Shown in pieces: positions 33,020 through 48,699 of a stretch of DNA of 60,848 nt. Source of the stretch: Paractinoplanes ferrugineus (lineage in GTDB: Bacteria > Actinomycetota > Actinomycetes > Mycobacteriales > Micromonosporaceae); assembly GCF_016862195.1 (NCBI RefSeq), contig NZ_BOMM01000077.1, forward strand, positions 1 through 60,848. Direction: 5' to 3'. The notes below the pieces were generated by a model. The model saw only the letters and a program-made list of their open reading frames with translations. It ran no database searches and was not told the origin of the DNA. Made by a program: the position numbers and the translations under genes. How positions within the stretch are numbered: position 1 is the first letter of the stretch; each line of letters starts with the position of its first letter.

Positions 33020-34591
33020 CTACGGAACGTACCGGACGTCGCTCGGCACGTCGTTGCCGGCGGTGAGGAACTGCCAGTAGCTCAGCGTCACCTCGTCGTC
33101 CGTGTCGATCTCCAGGTACTGGGCGTGGTTGGCCGGGTTGGCGATCGCCGAACCGTAGTCGCGGACCTCCTTCTCGTCCTTGACCACGGTGAACTTCGTC
33201 GCGAACTGCTCCTCGGCCAGGCCCTGCAGGGTGCGGGGGGTGCAGGACGGATCGCGGACGTGCTTCGCGTCGACCAGCGCACCGTCGGTCGAGCGGTAGC
33301 CGTCGGCCCACTGCGACGAGCCGTCGGCGCCGTAGACCCGCCGCTCCGGCTGACCGGCGACGCGCACCTGGTAGGCGCGGTCGTCGGGCGTACCGTAATT
33401 GGGGTCCCGGGTCGGCAGACCGGCCGCCCAGGCCGCGGCCGCCGCCTGGTCCTGGGCGCTGTAGGGCGGGAAGACCCCGCTCGGCGGAATCGGCGGCAGG
33501 GGCGGCACGGTGGCCGGCATCGCGAGCGGAACGCCGGACAACTCCGGGCCCTGGGCCGACGCGCTGTCGGCGGTCGCACCGACCACCGCGACCGTGAGCG
33601 CCCCCGTCGCGGCCAGCTTGGCCAGCGTCGACGTGAGCACCGCCTCGGCCTCGGCGACAGCCGCCGCGGCGGCCAGCTCGGCCTCGGCCACGGCGAGCGC
33701 GTCGGCGGCCGCGGCCGCCTCGGCGACCAGGGCGGCGTCCCCGGCCGCCGCGGCGGCGTCGGAGCCGCCGAAGGTGAAGACCGTGAGGAGTACGCCGGCG
33801 ACGGTGATGATGCCGGCACCGACCCCGATCGCGATGAGCGTGGTGCGGCAGTCGTCGATGGCGTCCGCGTACTGGTCGCACATGCGCTGCATCTGGCGGC
33901 AAGCCGAGGACAGGTTCTCCATCAGCGGCTGACCGGCGTCGACGGTGGTGCCGCCGGCCGGGTCGGCCGCCCAGATCCGGCGGACGTAGGTGTTGAACGC
34001 CGCGATCGTGTCCCCGGAGCAGTGCACCGGCACCGGCGCGGCATGCTTCTCGGCGTTGCGCTGGGCGTCGTCGATCCGGTCGGCGGCCCGGGCCCACACA
34101 TCGGCGGTGGCGCGCAGGTCGTCGGGGTTGCCCTGCGGCCAGAACCGGCCGATGACCGGGATCTCGTGCACCTCCTTGCTGCCGGTCACCATGGGCAGCG
34201 CGGCGGCGGCGTTCTGCGGCTCGCAGTCCGGGCTCGGCGGCGCGGCGAAACCCTGGGTGTCGACGTGCGGGGCGAGCCGGCCGGCGGCGCGCTGATCGGC
34301 GGCCAGGAAGTCGACGGCGGTGGCCAGCAGTTTGCTCGCGGTCACCCCGATCGCCTGCCCCGAGTTGCCGACGCCGGTGACGATGGTGCGCGCGGCCGGC
34401 TCGTACTTGGCGGCGAACGAGTGCGCGGTGCTGTCGTCGCCCGCCATGCCCGCCGAGACGTGCAGGTCGCCGGCGAGTCCACTCTCGATGGCGTACGTGT
34501 AGTCCTTCGTGGCGACCATGTCCACGGCGGCCCGGAACATCACGTCCCGGTCCATGCCGAAGCCGCCGCCACCCCCCGGGTCGGCCAACAT
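33020..34591 (-). CDS. WXG100-type polymorphic toxin with REase-fold nuclease tip
   Basis: A protein of 523 residues. A helical WXG100/ESX-like N-terminal region (about 14-110) and a second helical block (155-250) are followed by a membrane helix (252-274), an Ala-rich coil (275-345), a Pro-rich linker (355-380) and a C-terminal domain (420-523). The tip resembles restriction-endonuclease-fold toxin-2 domains and shows the DxK core DGALVDAKHV (Asp441-Ala-Lys443). Such proteins leave through type VII secretion and cut DNA or RNA in rivals. ATG34591 is preceded by TATCCT 6 nt upstream with no ribosome binding site, so the transcript is probably leaderless. No secretion core genes are in the window. 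Confidence 0.7.
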   Translation of the reverse strand: MLADPGGGGGFGMDRDVMFRAAVDMVATKDYTYAIESGLAGDLHVSAGMAGDDSTAHSFAAKYEPAARTIVTGVGNSGQAIGVTASKLLATAVDFLAADQRAAGRLAPHVDTQGFAAPPSPDCEPQNAAAALPMVTGSKEVHEIPVIGRFWPQGNPDDLRATADVWARAADRIDDAQRNAEKHAAPVPVHCSGDTIAAFNTYVRRIWAADPAGGTTVDAGQPLMENLSSACRQMQRMCDQYADAIDDCRTTLIAIGVGAGIITVAGVLLTVFTFGGSDAAAAAGDAALVAEAAAAADALAVAEAELAAAAAVAEAEAVLTSTLAKLAATGALTVAVVGATADSASAQGPELSGVPLAMPATVPPLPPIPPSGVFPPYSAQDQAAAAAWAAGLPTRDPNYGTPDDRAYQVRVAGQPERRVYGADGSSQWADGYRSTDGALVDAKHVRDPSCTPRTLQGLAEEQFATKFTVVKDEKEVRDYGSAIANPANHAQYLEIDTDDEVTLSYWQFLTAGNDVPSDVRYVP

Positions 34592-34698
34592 CCCGGCAGG
34601 ATATCGGCACCCGTCGACCCCGACGGGTGACAGATGTCAGGGGTTCGGTGCTCCGGTCACCGCTCGGACCGGTTGCCCGGATCTGCCATCGTGGCCGG

Positions 34699-41655
<6,957 letters not shown>

Positions 41656-41666
41656 GGACCGATCGG

Positions 41667-43952
41667 GTGGGCATGGCTGAGCTGCGTGCCCGTCCGTCCC
41701 GGCTCCGGACGGCATCGGTGTGGGGGTCGGGTGCCGTGCTGGGCGTCATTCTCGTCCAGTACGGCACCGGCTGGGGGAGTGACGCCCAGGCCCGAGCCGT
41801 CAACGACCTCGCGTACCTCCCGGTCGTCCTGCTGACCGCGGTGCTGGGCCTGCGGCTGATCCGCGAGGGCGGGCTGGACCGGCGTGAGCGCCGGGCCTGG
41901 ACGCTCCTCGAGGTGGCGTTCCTCTGCCAGGTCGCGGCGCACGTGGTGGCCCTGGTCCAGATGCTCCGGCCGGGGCTGCCGGCCTACCCGAGCGTCTCCG
42001 ACTGTCTCTACCTGGCGGCGATCCCGTTCGTGATCGCCGGCCTGCTCCTGCTGCCGGCCGCGCGGCGCAGCGGGGCCGAGCGCGTCAAGCTGCTCATCGA
42101 CTCGCTGATCGTGGTGGGCGGGGCGTGCATGGCGCTCTGGTACGTGGAGATCGGCCCGCTGCTGCGGACGTCCGGGATCGACCCGCTGGTGCTCGCGTTC
42201 TCGACGGCGGTGCCGGTCGCCGACCTGCTGTTGGTCTGGGCCCTGATCATGCTGTTGCTGCGGCGCTCGTCGGCGGGTGCCGCGGTGGGCCTGCTCGGCG
42301 GCGCGATGGCGCTCAAGGTCGTCGCGGACAGCACCTATGCCATCGCGTACGTCCAGTTCGGCTTCGCCTTCCGGCCCGGCAGCTGGCCCTATCTGCTGTG
42401 GGCGGCCGGCAGCTTCCTCATGCTGCTCGCCGTGCACCGCCGGCTGGGCCAGGACGGGCCCGCCCGGGCCGAGCGACCCGGGCGCGGCCGGCTCGGCTGG
42501 CTGCCGTACGGGGCCGTCGCCCTCGCCTCCGGCCTGCTCGCCTTCGCCGCCCGGGAGCAGTCGTTGTTCCCGCTCGGCGGCATGATCATCGGAGCGATCG
42601 CGATCACCGCCCTGGTGATCATCCGACAGATGTACGCGCAGCGGGAGAGCCGCCGTCTCGCCGTCACCGACCCGCTCACCGGATTGTCGAACCGGGCCCT
42701 GATCACCGAGCGCCTCGCCGAGCTGGTCCGCCAGCCGGTGCGCGACGACCGGCACGGCGCGGTCCTGCTGATCGACCTCGACCGGTTCAAGCCGATCAAC
42801 GACGCGCACGGCCACGAGGCCGGCGACGCCGTGCTCAAGGCCGTCGCGGTGGCGCTGCGCAAGGTGATCCGTTCCGGGGACACCGCGGGCCGGCTCGGCG
42901 GCGACGAGTTCGCCGTGGTGCTGCCGGGGCTGCCGACCCGGGCCGCCGCCGAGGGCGTCGCGCAGCGGCTGGTCGACGCCCTGCGCACCCCGGTGATCTT
43001 CGGTGAGCTGCTGCTGAGCGTGGAGGCGAGCATCGGCGTGGCGTTCCACGACGAGACCACCGCCGACACCGAGCAGCTGATCGCGCACGCCGACGCCGCC
43101 ATGTACGCGGTGAAGCGCCAGGGCCGCGGCCACTTCCGGGTCTACTCGCCGGAGCTGGACACCCGCGCCCGGGACGCCGAGCTGCGCCGCGCCGTGGACA
43201 ACGACGAGCTGGTCGTGCACTTCCAGCCGGTGGTGCCGCTGTCCGGCGGGCCGGGCCTGGGGGTCGAGGCGCTGGTGCGCTGGAACCACCCGGTCCGGGG
43301 GCTGCTGATGCCGGGCGCCTTCATCGACTTCGCCGAGGAGACCGGCGCGGTCGTCCCGATCGGTGAATGGGTCCTGCGGGAGTCGTGCCGGCAGGCCGCC
43401 GGCTGGCGGGCGGCCAACCCGGACGCGGAGCGGCTGCGGCTGAGCGTCAACCTCTCCGCCCGGCAGGTCGTGCAGCCCACGCTTGTCGAGACGATCCGGG
43501 ACATCCTCGCGGAGACCGGTTTCCCGGCCGACCGGCTGGTGCTGGAGCTGACCGAGAGCGTCATCCTGCAGCCGTCCGAGCAGACCGTCGCGCGCCTGAA
43601 CGCCCTGCGGGAGATGGGCATCGGCATCTCGGTCGACGACTTCGGCACCGGTTACGCGGCACTGAGCTACCTGCGGTCGCTGCCGGTCACGGTGCTGAAG
43701 ATCGACAGGTCGTTCGTCGCCGGCATCGACACCGACCCCGACGCGTACGCCGTGGCCGAGGCCCTGGTGCGTCTCGCTCAGGCGTACAAGCTGCAGGTGG
43801 TGGCCGAGGGCATCGAGACCGCCGCGCAGCGGAGCTGCCTCGCCGACATGGGTTGCGGGTACGGCCAGGGTTACCACATCGCCCGCCCGATGCCCGGTGA
43901 CGCCCTGGCCGAGCTGCTGGTGTCGGCGGGCCTCGGGCATGGACGCCAGTGA
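41667..43952 (+). CDS. Membrane GGDEF-EAL protein
   Basis: A protein of 761 residues. About ten hydrophobic helices form the N-terminal ~310 residues. GGDEF (about 340-490) has LIDLDRFKPIND, LGGDEF and an RxxD site (RSGD). EAL (about 515-750) has GVEALVRWNHP, SVNLSARQV, DDFGTGYAALSYL and AEGIETAAQ. Both enzyme halves look active, so net direction is unclear. GTG41667 has AGGGA 7 nt upstream; ATG41673 is an alternative. It starts 11 bp after the PKS stop, so they are probably co-transcribed, an unusual pairing. Confidence 0.88.
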   Translation: MGMAELRARPSRLRTASVWGSGAVLGVILVQYGTGWGSDAQARAVNDLAYLPVVLLTAVLGLRLIREGGLDRRERRAWTLLEVAFLCQVAAHVVALVQMLRPGLPAYPSVSDCLYLAAIPFVIAGLLLLPAARRSGAERVKLLIDSLIVVGGACMALWYVEIGPLLRTSGIDPLVLAFSTAVPVADLLLVWALIMLLLRRSSAGAAVGLLGGAMALKVVADSTYAIAYVQFGFAFRPGSWPYLLWAAGSFLMLLAVHRRLGQDGPARAERPGRGRLGWLPYGAVALASGLLAFAAREQSLFPLGGMIIGAIAITALVIIRQMYAQRESRRLAVTDPLTGLSNRALITERLAELVRQPVRDDRHGAVLLIDLDRFKPINDAHGHEAGDAVLKAVAVALRKVIRSGDTAGRLGGDEFAVVLPGLPTRAAAEGVAQRLVDALRTPVIFGELLLSVEASIGVAFHDETTADTEQLIAHADAAMYAVKRQGRGHFRVYSPELDTRARDAELRRAVDNDELVVHFQPVVPLSGGPGLGVEALVRWNHPVRGLLMPGAFIDFAEETGAVVPIGEWVLRESCRQAAGWRAANPDAERLRLSVNLSARQVVQPTLVETIRDILAETGFPADRLVLELTESVILQPSEQTVARLNALREMGIGISVDDFGTGYAALSYLRSLPVTVLKIDRSFVAGIDTDPDAYAVAEALVRLAQAYKLQVVAEGIETAAQRSCLADMGCGYGQGYHIARPMPGDALAELLVSAGLGHGRQ

Positions 43953-43982
43953 CTATCCTCGGACCCCGGGGAGCGCCGGCCG

Positions 43983-44240
43983 GTGCTCGATGCGGGGGTG
44001 CGCGTGAGCTCGCTGGCGGAGACGTACGACTCGATGCGTGCCGTCGGGCGGTCGCCTGACCGCTCGGTGACGATCACGCTGGGCGGCCGCGGCGGCGTCG
44101 ACGTCGAGCTGGCCGACGACGCGACCGGCCGGCACGACGAGGCCGGACTGGCCCGCCAGGTCGCGGCGGCGGCGCGGGTCACCCTCGCGGCGTTCCGGCA
44201 GCAGCAGCGGGCCGCCATCGACGAGGCGCTGGGCCAATGA
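43983..44240 (+). CDS. YbaB/EbfC-like small protein of a WXG100 cluster
   Basis: A protein of 85 residues with a beta-strand core (SVTITLGGRGGVDVELADDA) and a C-terminal helix (LAAFRQQQRAAIDEALG). It resembles YbaB-fold proteins that accompany ESX-type loci in actinobacteria. GTG43983 follows GGGGAG by about 9 nt. Its stop overlaps the next ATG as ATGA. Confidence 0.6.
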   Translation: MLDAGVRVSSLAETYDSMRAVGRSPDRSVTITLGGRGGVDVELADDATGRHDEAGLARQVAAAARVTLAAFRQQQRAAIDEALGQ

Positions 44241-44788
44241 TCCGGCGCCTGGTCGCGGCCGGCGCGGTGATCGTCGCGGGGTTGTCGGGGTGTTCCGGCG
44301 AACCGGCGCCCTTGCCTTTCGCCAAGGCCCTGCCCAGCTGCGAGGCGATCGCCTCGGCCCTCGCCGCCCAGGGCATGCCGTCACCCAGCCCGGCGCCACC
44401 CGGCACCGTGGCCGCGGCCGGTTCGGAGTGTTCGTTCGTGGCCCGGCCGGGGGCGGAACGCCCGGTCCTGACGTCGGCCGTGATCCACCTGTCGCGTCCG
44501 GCCGTCGACACGTTCGACGGCAAGGCCACGCCCGGCTGGGCCGCCGACTTCGACGCCGACAACCAGTGCCCCGGCCAGGCCGCCGCCGACCCCACGCTGC
44601 CCGGCGGGCGGTCCTGCTACACCCGCACCGCCGACGACGCCGGCCAGGCCAAGGTCACCGGCTACACCGCCCGGACCGGCATCAGCGTGCTGCTGATCCG
44701 GGTCGGCGGGGGCACGCCCGACACGGTGCGCACCGAAACCCTCGCGACGGCCGGCGCCGTCGCGTCGGCCGTCGCCGGGATGCTGTGA
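44237..44788 (+). CDS. DUF3558-like lipoprotein
   Basis: A protein of 183 residues with a lipoprotein signal (lipobox LSGC, Cys19) and a DUF3558-like domain (PSCEAIASALAAQG; CSFVARPG; SCYTRTADD) containing paired Cys residues. DUF3558 lipoproteins have no known activity. It overlaps the preceding gene by 4 bp and precedes the next by 8 bp, in one operon with WXG100-type proteins. Confidence 0.7.
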   Translation: MIRRLVAAGAVIVAGLSGCSGEPAPLPFAKALPSCEAIASALAAQGMPSPSPAPPGTVAAAGSECSFVARPGAERPVLTSAVIHLSRPAVDTFDGKATPGWAADFDADNQCPGQAAADPTLPGGRSCYTRTADDAGQAKVTGYTARTGISVLLIRVGGGTPDTVRTETLATAGAVASAVAGML

Positions 44789-44796
44789 GGAGAGCG

Positions 44797-45048
44797 ATGA
44801 CCGGCCCGATCGAGCAGTTCCGCACCGAGCTGGAGGCCAGCCCGATAAGCGGCCGGTCACCCGACGGGTGGGTCCAGGTCGGCCGCGACCGGCACGGCGA
44901 GATCAGCGTGCGGATCGAGCCCGGTGCTTTCCGCTCGCTGAGCCACCGGCAGCTGACCGACGAGATCCGCGGCGCGCTCACCGCCGCCGTGGCCGACTAT
45001 TCGCGGATCTCCGACCGGCTCTTCCAGCGCTGGGGCGGTGCCTGGTGA
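44797..45048 (+). CDS. Second YbaB-like small protein
   Basis: A protein of 83 residues: strands GWVQVGRDRHGEISVRIEPGAF then a helix (TDEIRGALTAAVADYSRIS). It has the same outline as the protein at 43983, so likely a related YbaB-like adaptor. The ATG follows GAGGAGAG by 4 nt. Its stop overlaps the next start (GTGA). Confidence 0.6.
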   Translation: MTGPIEQFRTELEASPISGRSPDGWVQVGRDRHGEISVRIEPGAFRSLSHRQLTDEIRGALTAAVADYSRISDRLFQRWGGAW

Positions 45049-46298
45049 CCACGCTGAGCGTCGAGGCGGCCGCGCTGGTGCGGCAGGCCTCCGGACGGTA
45101 CGCCGACGCGATGGTCTGCGATGCCGTCGGCCACTACGTCACCCACGTCGGCGCGGTGCCCGACGCCGCCTGGGGCACGATGGACTGGACCGCGATCTGG
45201 AAGAAGAACTGGCACGAGGCCGTCGCCGACCGGGCCCGGGAGGCGCGCTCGGCGGGCGAACGGTTCGACGACATCGCCGAGACGCTCTACCAGGTGGCGG
45301 CCGACTACACCGGCACCGACGTCAAGGTCGCCGCCGACTTCACCGCCATCGGGGACAGCCCGCTGAGGCCGTTCGTCGACGCCCTGGAGCGCGTCGCCGA
45401 CGCGACCGCGCACCCGGGCGGCCGGCTCAGCATGTCGTCGGGCTTCGGCGGCGGCCCCTATGCGCCGGCCATCCCGGACGACACCGGCGAGGGCCACCGT
45501 CTCAACCTGCTGTTCCAGGACGGGAAGATCAACCAGCAGGAGATGTGGCCGGCCGGCACCGACCTGTCGCGGACGCCGAGCCACCGGATGCGCGCCGAGC
45601 TGACCACCGAGGGCCGGCGCAAACTCGCCGAGTTCATCCACCGGTGGGCCGACGACCTGGGCCGTGCCGAGTCGATCGTCGGCCAGTGGGGCCTGCTGCC
45701 GGCCGAGTCGGGCCTCGACCGGATCACCGCCGCGCTCAGCGCGTGGCCGGGCGTCATCGCCAACCGGGCCAACCTGCTCAAGCTCGGCGCCAACACCTAC
45801 CGCGACCTCAGAGCGAACATGGCCGCCCAGGTCAAGGACCTTCAGCAGTACTGGAAGTCGCCGGCCGCCGGGGCCTACGCGATCTACGCCGGCAGCCTCG
45901 GCGACTACTACGAGGCGATCGCCGGGAACCTGCAGTGGCTCGGCGAGGAGGGCGAGAAGGCCGCCCAGACCATCGACGGGCTGCAGCTCGCCTTCGCCAA
46001 CCTCGGCTACCAGCACATGCTGATCATCTCGGCCCAGCTGAAGGCCTACCTCGACGCCGCCAACAGTCTCAGCCACGCCGTCGAGGACCCGCTCAAGGGC
46101 CTCGCGAACGCCGTGACCGGCCTGCTCAGCTCGCTGAACACGAGCTGGGCCGCGGCGGTGCAGAAGGCCCAGGCCGACCTGGACGTCTCCCGGAAGGTGA
46201 TCGAGGGCGCGCCGCGTTTCACCGACGAGACCCGCGACGCCCGGCAGCCCCCGGCGAGTCCCTCCACCGAGTGGCGCGGCCACGCCTGGAAGCCCTGA
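45045..46298 (+). CDS. WXG100-family large ESX-type protein
   Basis: A protein of 417 residues, nearly all alpha-helical. The region about 285-340 (LRANMAAQVKDLQQYWKSPAAGAYAIYAGS) carries the WXG-like W-x-[S/G] turn between two helices. The N-terminal half is also helical. Members are secreted by type VII systems or act as their targets. It lacks an obvious C-terminal toxin domain (ends SPSTEWRGHAWKP). GTG45045 overlaps the preceding stop by 4 bp. No EccC-type ATPase is in the window. Confidence 0.6.
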   Translation: MTTLSVEAAALVRQASGRYADAMVCDAVGHYVTHVGAVPDAAWGTMDWTAIWKKNWHEAVADRAREARSAGERFDDIAETLYQVAADYTGTDVKVAADFTAIGDSPLRPFVDALERVADATAHPGGRLSMSSGFGGGPYAPAIPDDTGEGHRLNLLFQDGKINQQEMWPAGTDLSRTPSHRMRAELTTEGRRKLAEFIHRWADDLGRAESIVGQWGLLPAESGLDRITAALSAWPGVIANRANLLKLGANTYRDLRANMAAQVKDLQQYWKSPAAGAYAIYAGSLGDYYEAIAGNLQWLGEEGEKAAQTIDGLQLAFANLGYQHMLIISAQLKAYLDAANSLSHAVEDPLKGLANAVTGLLSSLNTSWAAAVQKAQADLDVSRKVIEGAPRFTDETRDARQPPASPSTEWRGHAWKP

Positions 46299-46407
46299 CC
46301 GGGGCCGGCCGGCGTCGGGAAGCGTTCGGTTGCCGTCCGGGAGTTCTCATGATCCGCGTGGGCGGGCCGATGGGCAGGCAACGCTCAGCTCGCGGAGGGG
46401 GAACGGT

Positions 46408-48024
46408 GTGACCACTGTTTCGATGCCGACGGTCGCCGGTCTGCTCGCGCTCGCCGAGCAGAAGCGGCTCGCCGGTGACTACCGGGGCGGCGGCGAGATC
46501 GCCCGGGAGGCCGCCGACCTCGCCGCCGCCACCGGGGACGCCGCCGGCCAGGCGGAGGCACTCCGCTCGCTGGCCGCCTCGATGCTGCGGGTCGGGGAGC
46601 AGGAGCAGGCGATCACCCTGTGCCGGGAGGCGGTGGCGCACCTGGAGGCACTCGGCGACGAGGCCGGGATCTGTGAGGTGCTGACGCTGGAGGCCATGCC
46701 GCTCAGCGACCTCGGCATGCACGAGGAAGCCCTCGACGTGCTGGCCCGGGCCCGTGACATCGCGCAGCGGCTGGGCAACCGCACGCTGCTCTACTGGGTG
46801 CACAACCGCACCGGCGTGGTGCACGGCAGCCTGGGCAACCGGGAGCTGAGCACCGAGTATCTGATGCGGGCGCTCGACATGGTCGACGGGATGGACGACG
46901 AGGCCCGGTTCTGCATCCTCAACAACGTCGGCGACAACGCGGTGTACGAGGTGGCCCGGCTGCGCGGCCTCGGCCACACGAAAGCGGCCGACCGGCTGCT
47001 CAGCGACGCGCTCGGCTACGTCGCCGAGGCGCTGCGACTGGCCCGGGCGGCGGAACACCCGTTCCGGGAGTCGATCAGCCTCGACAACTTCGGGATGCTG
47101 CTGGCCCTCGACGGCGATCTGGACGCGGCGGCCCGGCTGATCGAGCAGTCCCGGCAGATCGCGGTGCGGTCCGGTTACCGCTCCGTCGAATCCGGGGCCC
47201 TGCAACACCAGGCACGGGTCCGGCTGATGCGCGGTGAGCACGCCGAGGCGATCGAGGGCCTGCTCCTGGCCCTGGACCGGGCGCGCGATGCGGGGGAGCG
47301 GCCGATGGCGATGGAGATTCTGCGGGAGCTCTCCGACGCGTACGAGATGGCCGGTGATCTTGCCCTGGCTCTGCGCCACCACCGGGCGTTCCATGACCTG
47401 GAGCGGGAGCTGCACAGTCAGGTCGCCGCGGCGCGGGCACGGATGGCCGCGCACTACTTCGAGCTCGACAACGCCCGGCTGGAGGCGGCGAACGCCCGGC
47501 TGGAGACCGAACTGCATCGGACCCGCAGCGCCGAGTGGGAGCGGGCGGCCACCGAGGACGCGCTCACCGGCCTGCCCAACCGGCGGTCCGCCGACGAACG
47601 GCTGCCGAAGCTCGCCGCCGACGGCGCCGCGGTGAGCGTGGCGCTGGCCGACGTCGACCTGTTCAAGCGGGTCAACGACCAGTACGGCCACTTCATCGGC
47701 GACGAGGTGCTGCGCCGGCTCGCCGCGATCCTGCTCGACCACGTGCGCGACACCGATCTGGTGGCCCGGTTCGGCGGCGAGGAGTTCCTGATCGCGTTCA
47801 GCGGGGCCGGCCTGCAGGACGCGCAGGCGCGCTGCGAGCTGCTGCGGGCGACCGTCGCCGCGTACCCGTGGGAGCAGATCGAGCCCGGCCTGAGCGTGAC
47901 CATCAGCCTCGGCGTCGCCGAGGTCAAAGGCATCGATCTGCTTCCGTACGCGCTGGGCCAGGCCGACGAGTGCCTCTACGACGCGAAGCGGGCCGGCCGG
48001 AACCGGGTGGTCAGTCGCCCGTGA
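46408..48024 (+). CDS. TPR-GGDEF diguanylate cyclase
   Basis: A protein of 538 residues. TPR-like helical repeats occupy about 1-345 (LLALAEQKRLAGDYRGGGE; LDNFGMLLALDGDLDAAARL), then a coiled coil (345-385), then GGDEF (about 390-530) with DALTGLPNRRS, LADVDLFKRVND, FGGEEF and an RxxD site (RDTD). It should make c-di-GMP and be regulated by partner proteins bound to the TPRs. GTG46408 follows GGAGGGG by 7 nt. Its end overlaps the convergent lipoprotein gene by 14 bp. Confidence 0.87.
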   Translation: MTTVSMPTVAGLLALAEQKRLAGDYRGGGEIAREAADLAAATGDAAGQAEALRSLAASMLRVGEQEQAITLCREAVAHLEALGDEAGICEVLTLEAMPLSDLGMHEEALDVLARARDIAQRLGNRTLLYWVHNRTGVVHGSLGNRELSTEYLMRALDMVDGMDDEARFCILNNVGDNAVYEVARLRGLGHTKAADRLLSDALGYVAEALRLARAAEHPFRESISLDNFGMLLALDGDLDAAARLIEQSRQIAVRSGYRSVESGALQHQARVRLMRGEHAEAIEGLLLALDRARDAGERPMAMEILRELSDAYEMAGDLALALRHHRAFHDLERELHSQVAAARARMAAHYFELDNARLEAANARLETELHRTRSAEWERAATEDALTGLPNRRSADERLPKLAADGAAVSVALADVDLFKRVNDQYGHFIGDEVLRRLAAILLDHVRDTDLVARFGGEEFLIAFSGAGLQDAQARCELLRATVAAYPWEQIEPGLSVTISLGVAEVKGIDLLPYALGQADECLYDAKRAGRNRVVSRP

Positions 48025-48667
48025 CGGTGACGGTGGCCCTGGCGCACTTGTAGCGGCCCGGTTCGTCGATCGCCAGCAGCTGGGTCTCGCCGTCCGCCAG
48101 CCGGGTGTTGTCCCGGTTGCTGCCCGGATCGGGGGTGCAGGTCACCTTCTGAGTCGTGCCGGTCTCGTTGATCACCGCGAAGTTCTCGGTGGCCGCGACC
48201 GTGAGCTCGGTCGTGCGCCCGATGGTCAGCCGTGGCTTCGGCGCCCCGCAGCCGCTCTCCCCGGCCACCGTTACCCGCAGCGTCGCGCCGGCGCTCGTCA
48301 CCCGGAAGGTCCCGGCCTTCGGGAACTGGACGACCTGGCGTTCCTGGCGGTCGACGACGCTCGTGCCGAGCCCGGCGTCGGGGGCCGACTCCAGCGGTTG
48401 CGCCACGCCTGTGGTGTTGACCAGGGCGAGGAAACCGCCGCGCTGGATCGTCACCTTCGCCGGGCTGAACGCGTCCGCGCCGATCTTCACCTTGGTCGCC
48501 TTCGTGCACACCGGATCGGCGCCGTCGCGCCGGGCGACCGGCTCGGAGGTGGCCTCGGCCGGGCCGGCCCCGGCCGGTCGCTTGGCGGCGACGGTGGTGG
48601 TCGCCGGCGCACAAGCCGTCAGCGACAACACCACCGCGCAGCAGATCATCCACGGAACTCGGCGCAT
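48011..48667 (-). CDS. Cupredoxin-like lipoprotein
   Basis: A protein of 218 residues, with a lipobox signal peptide (LTAC). Two similar beta-rich units follow: ADAFSPAKVTIQRGGFLALVN... and RLTIGRTTELTVAATENFAVIN.... The first resembles plastocyanin-type cupredoxins, but the usual copper His and Met ligands are not visible. So it is probably a non-metal, extracellular lipoprotein of unknown role. ATG48667 has only a weak ribosome binding site. Confidence 0.55.
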   Translation of the reverse strand: MRRVPWMICCAVVLSLTACAPATTTVAAKRPAGAGPAEATSEPVARRDGADPVCTKATKVKIGADAFSPAKVTIQRGGFLALVNTTGVAQPLESAPDAGLGTSVVDRQERQVVQFPKAGTFRVTSAGATLRVTVAGESGCGAPKPRLTIGRTTELTVAATENFAVINETGTTQKVTCTPDPGSNRDNTRLADGETQLLAIDEPGRYKCARATVTVTGD

Positions 48668-48699
48668 GCTCAGAGCTACGGGCGCCGGGCCCGGCCGGT

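Noticed and set aside
34627..34698. Earlier GTG start for the PKS
   Set aside because: It adds 24 residues unlike ligase N-termini and has no ribosome binding site; GTG34699 gives the normal beginning.
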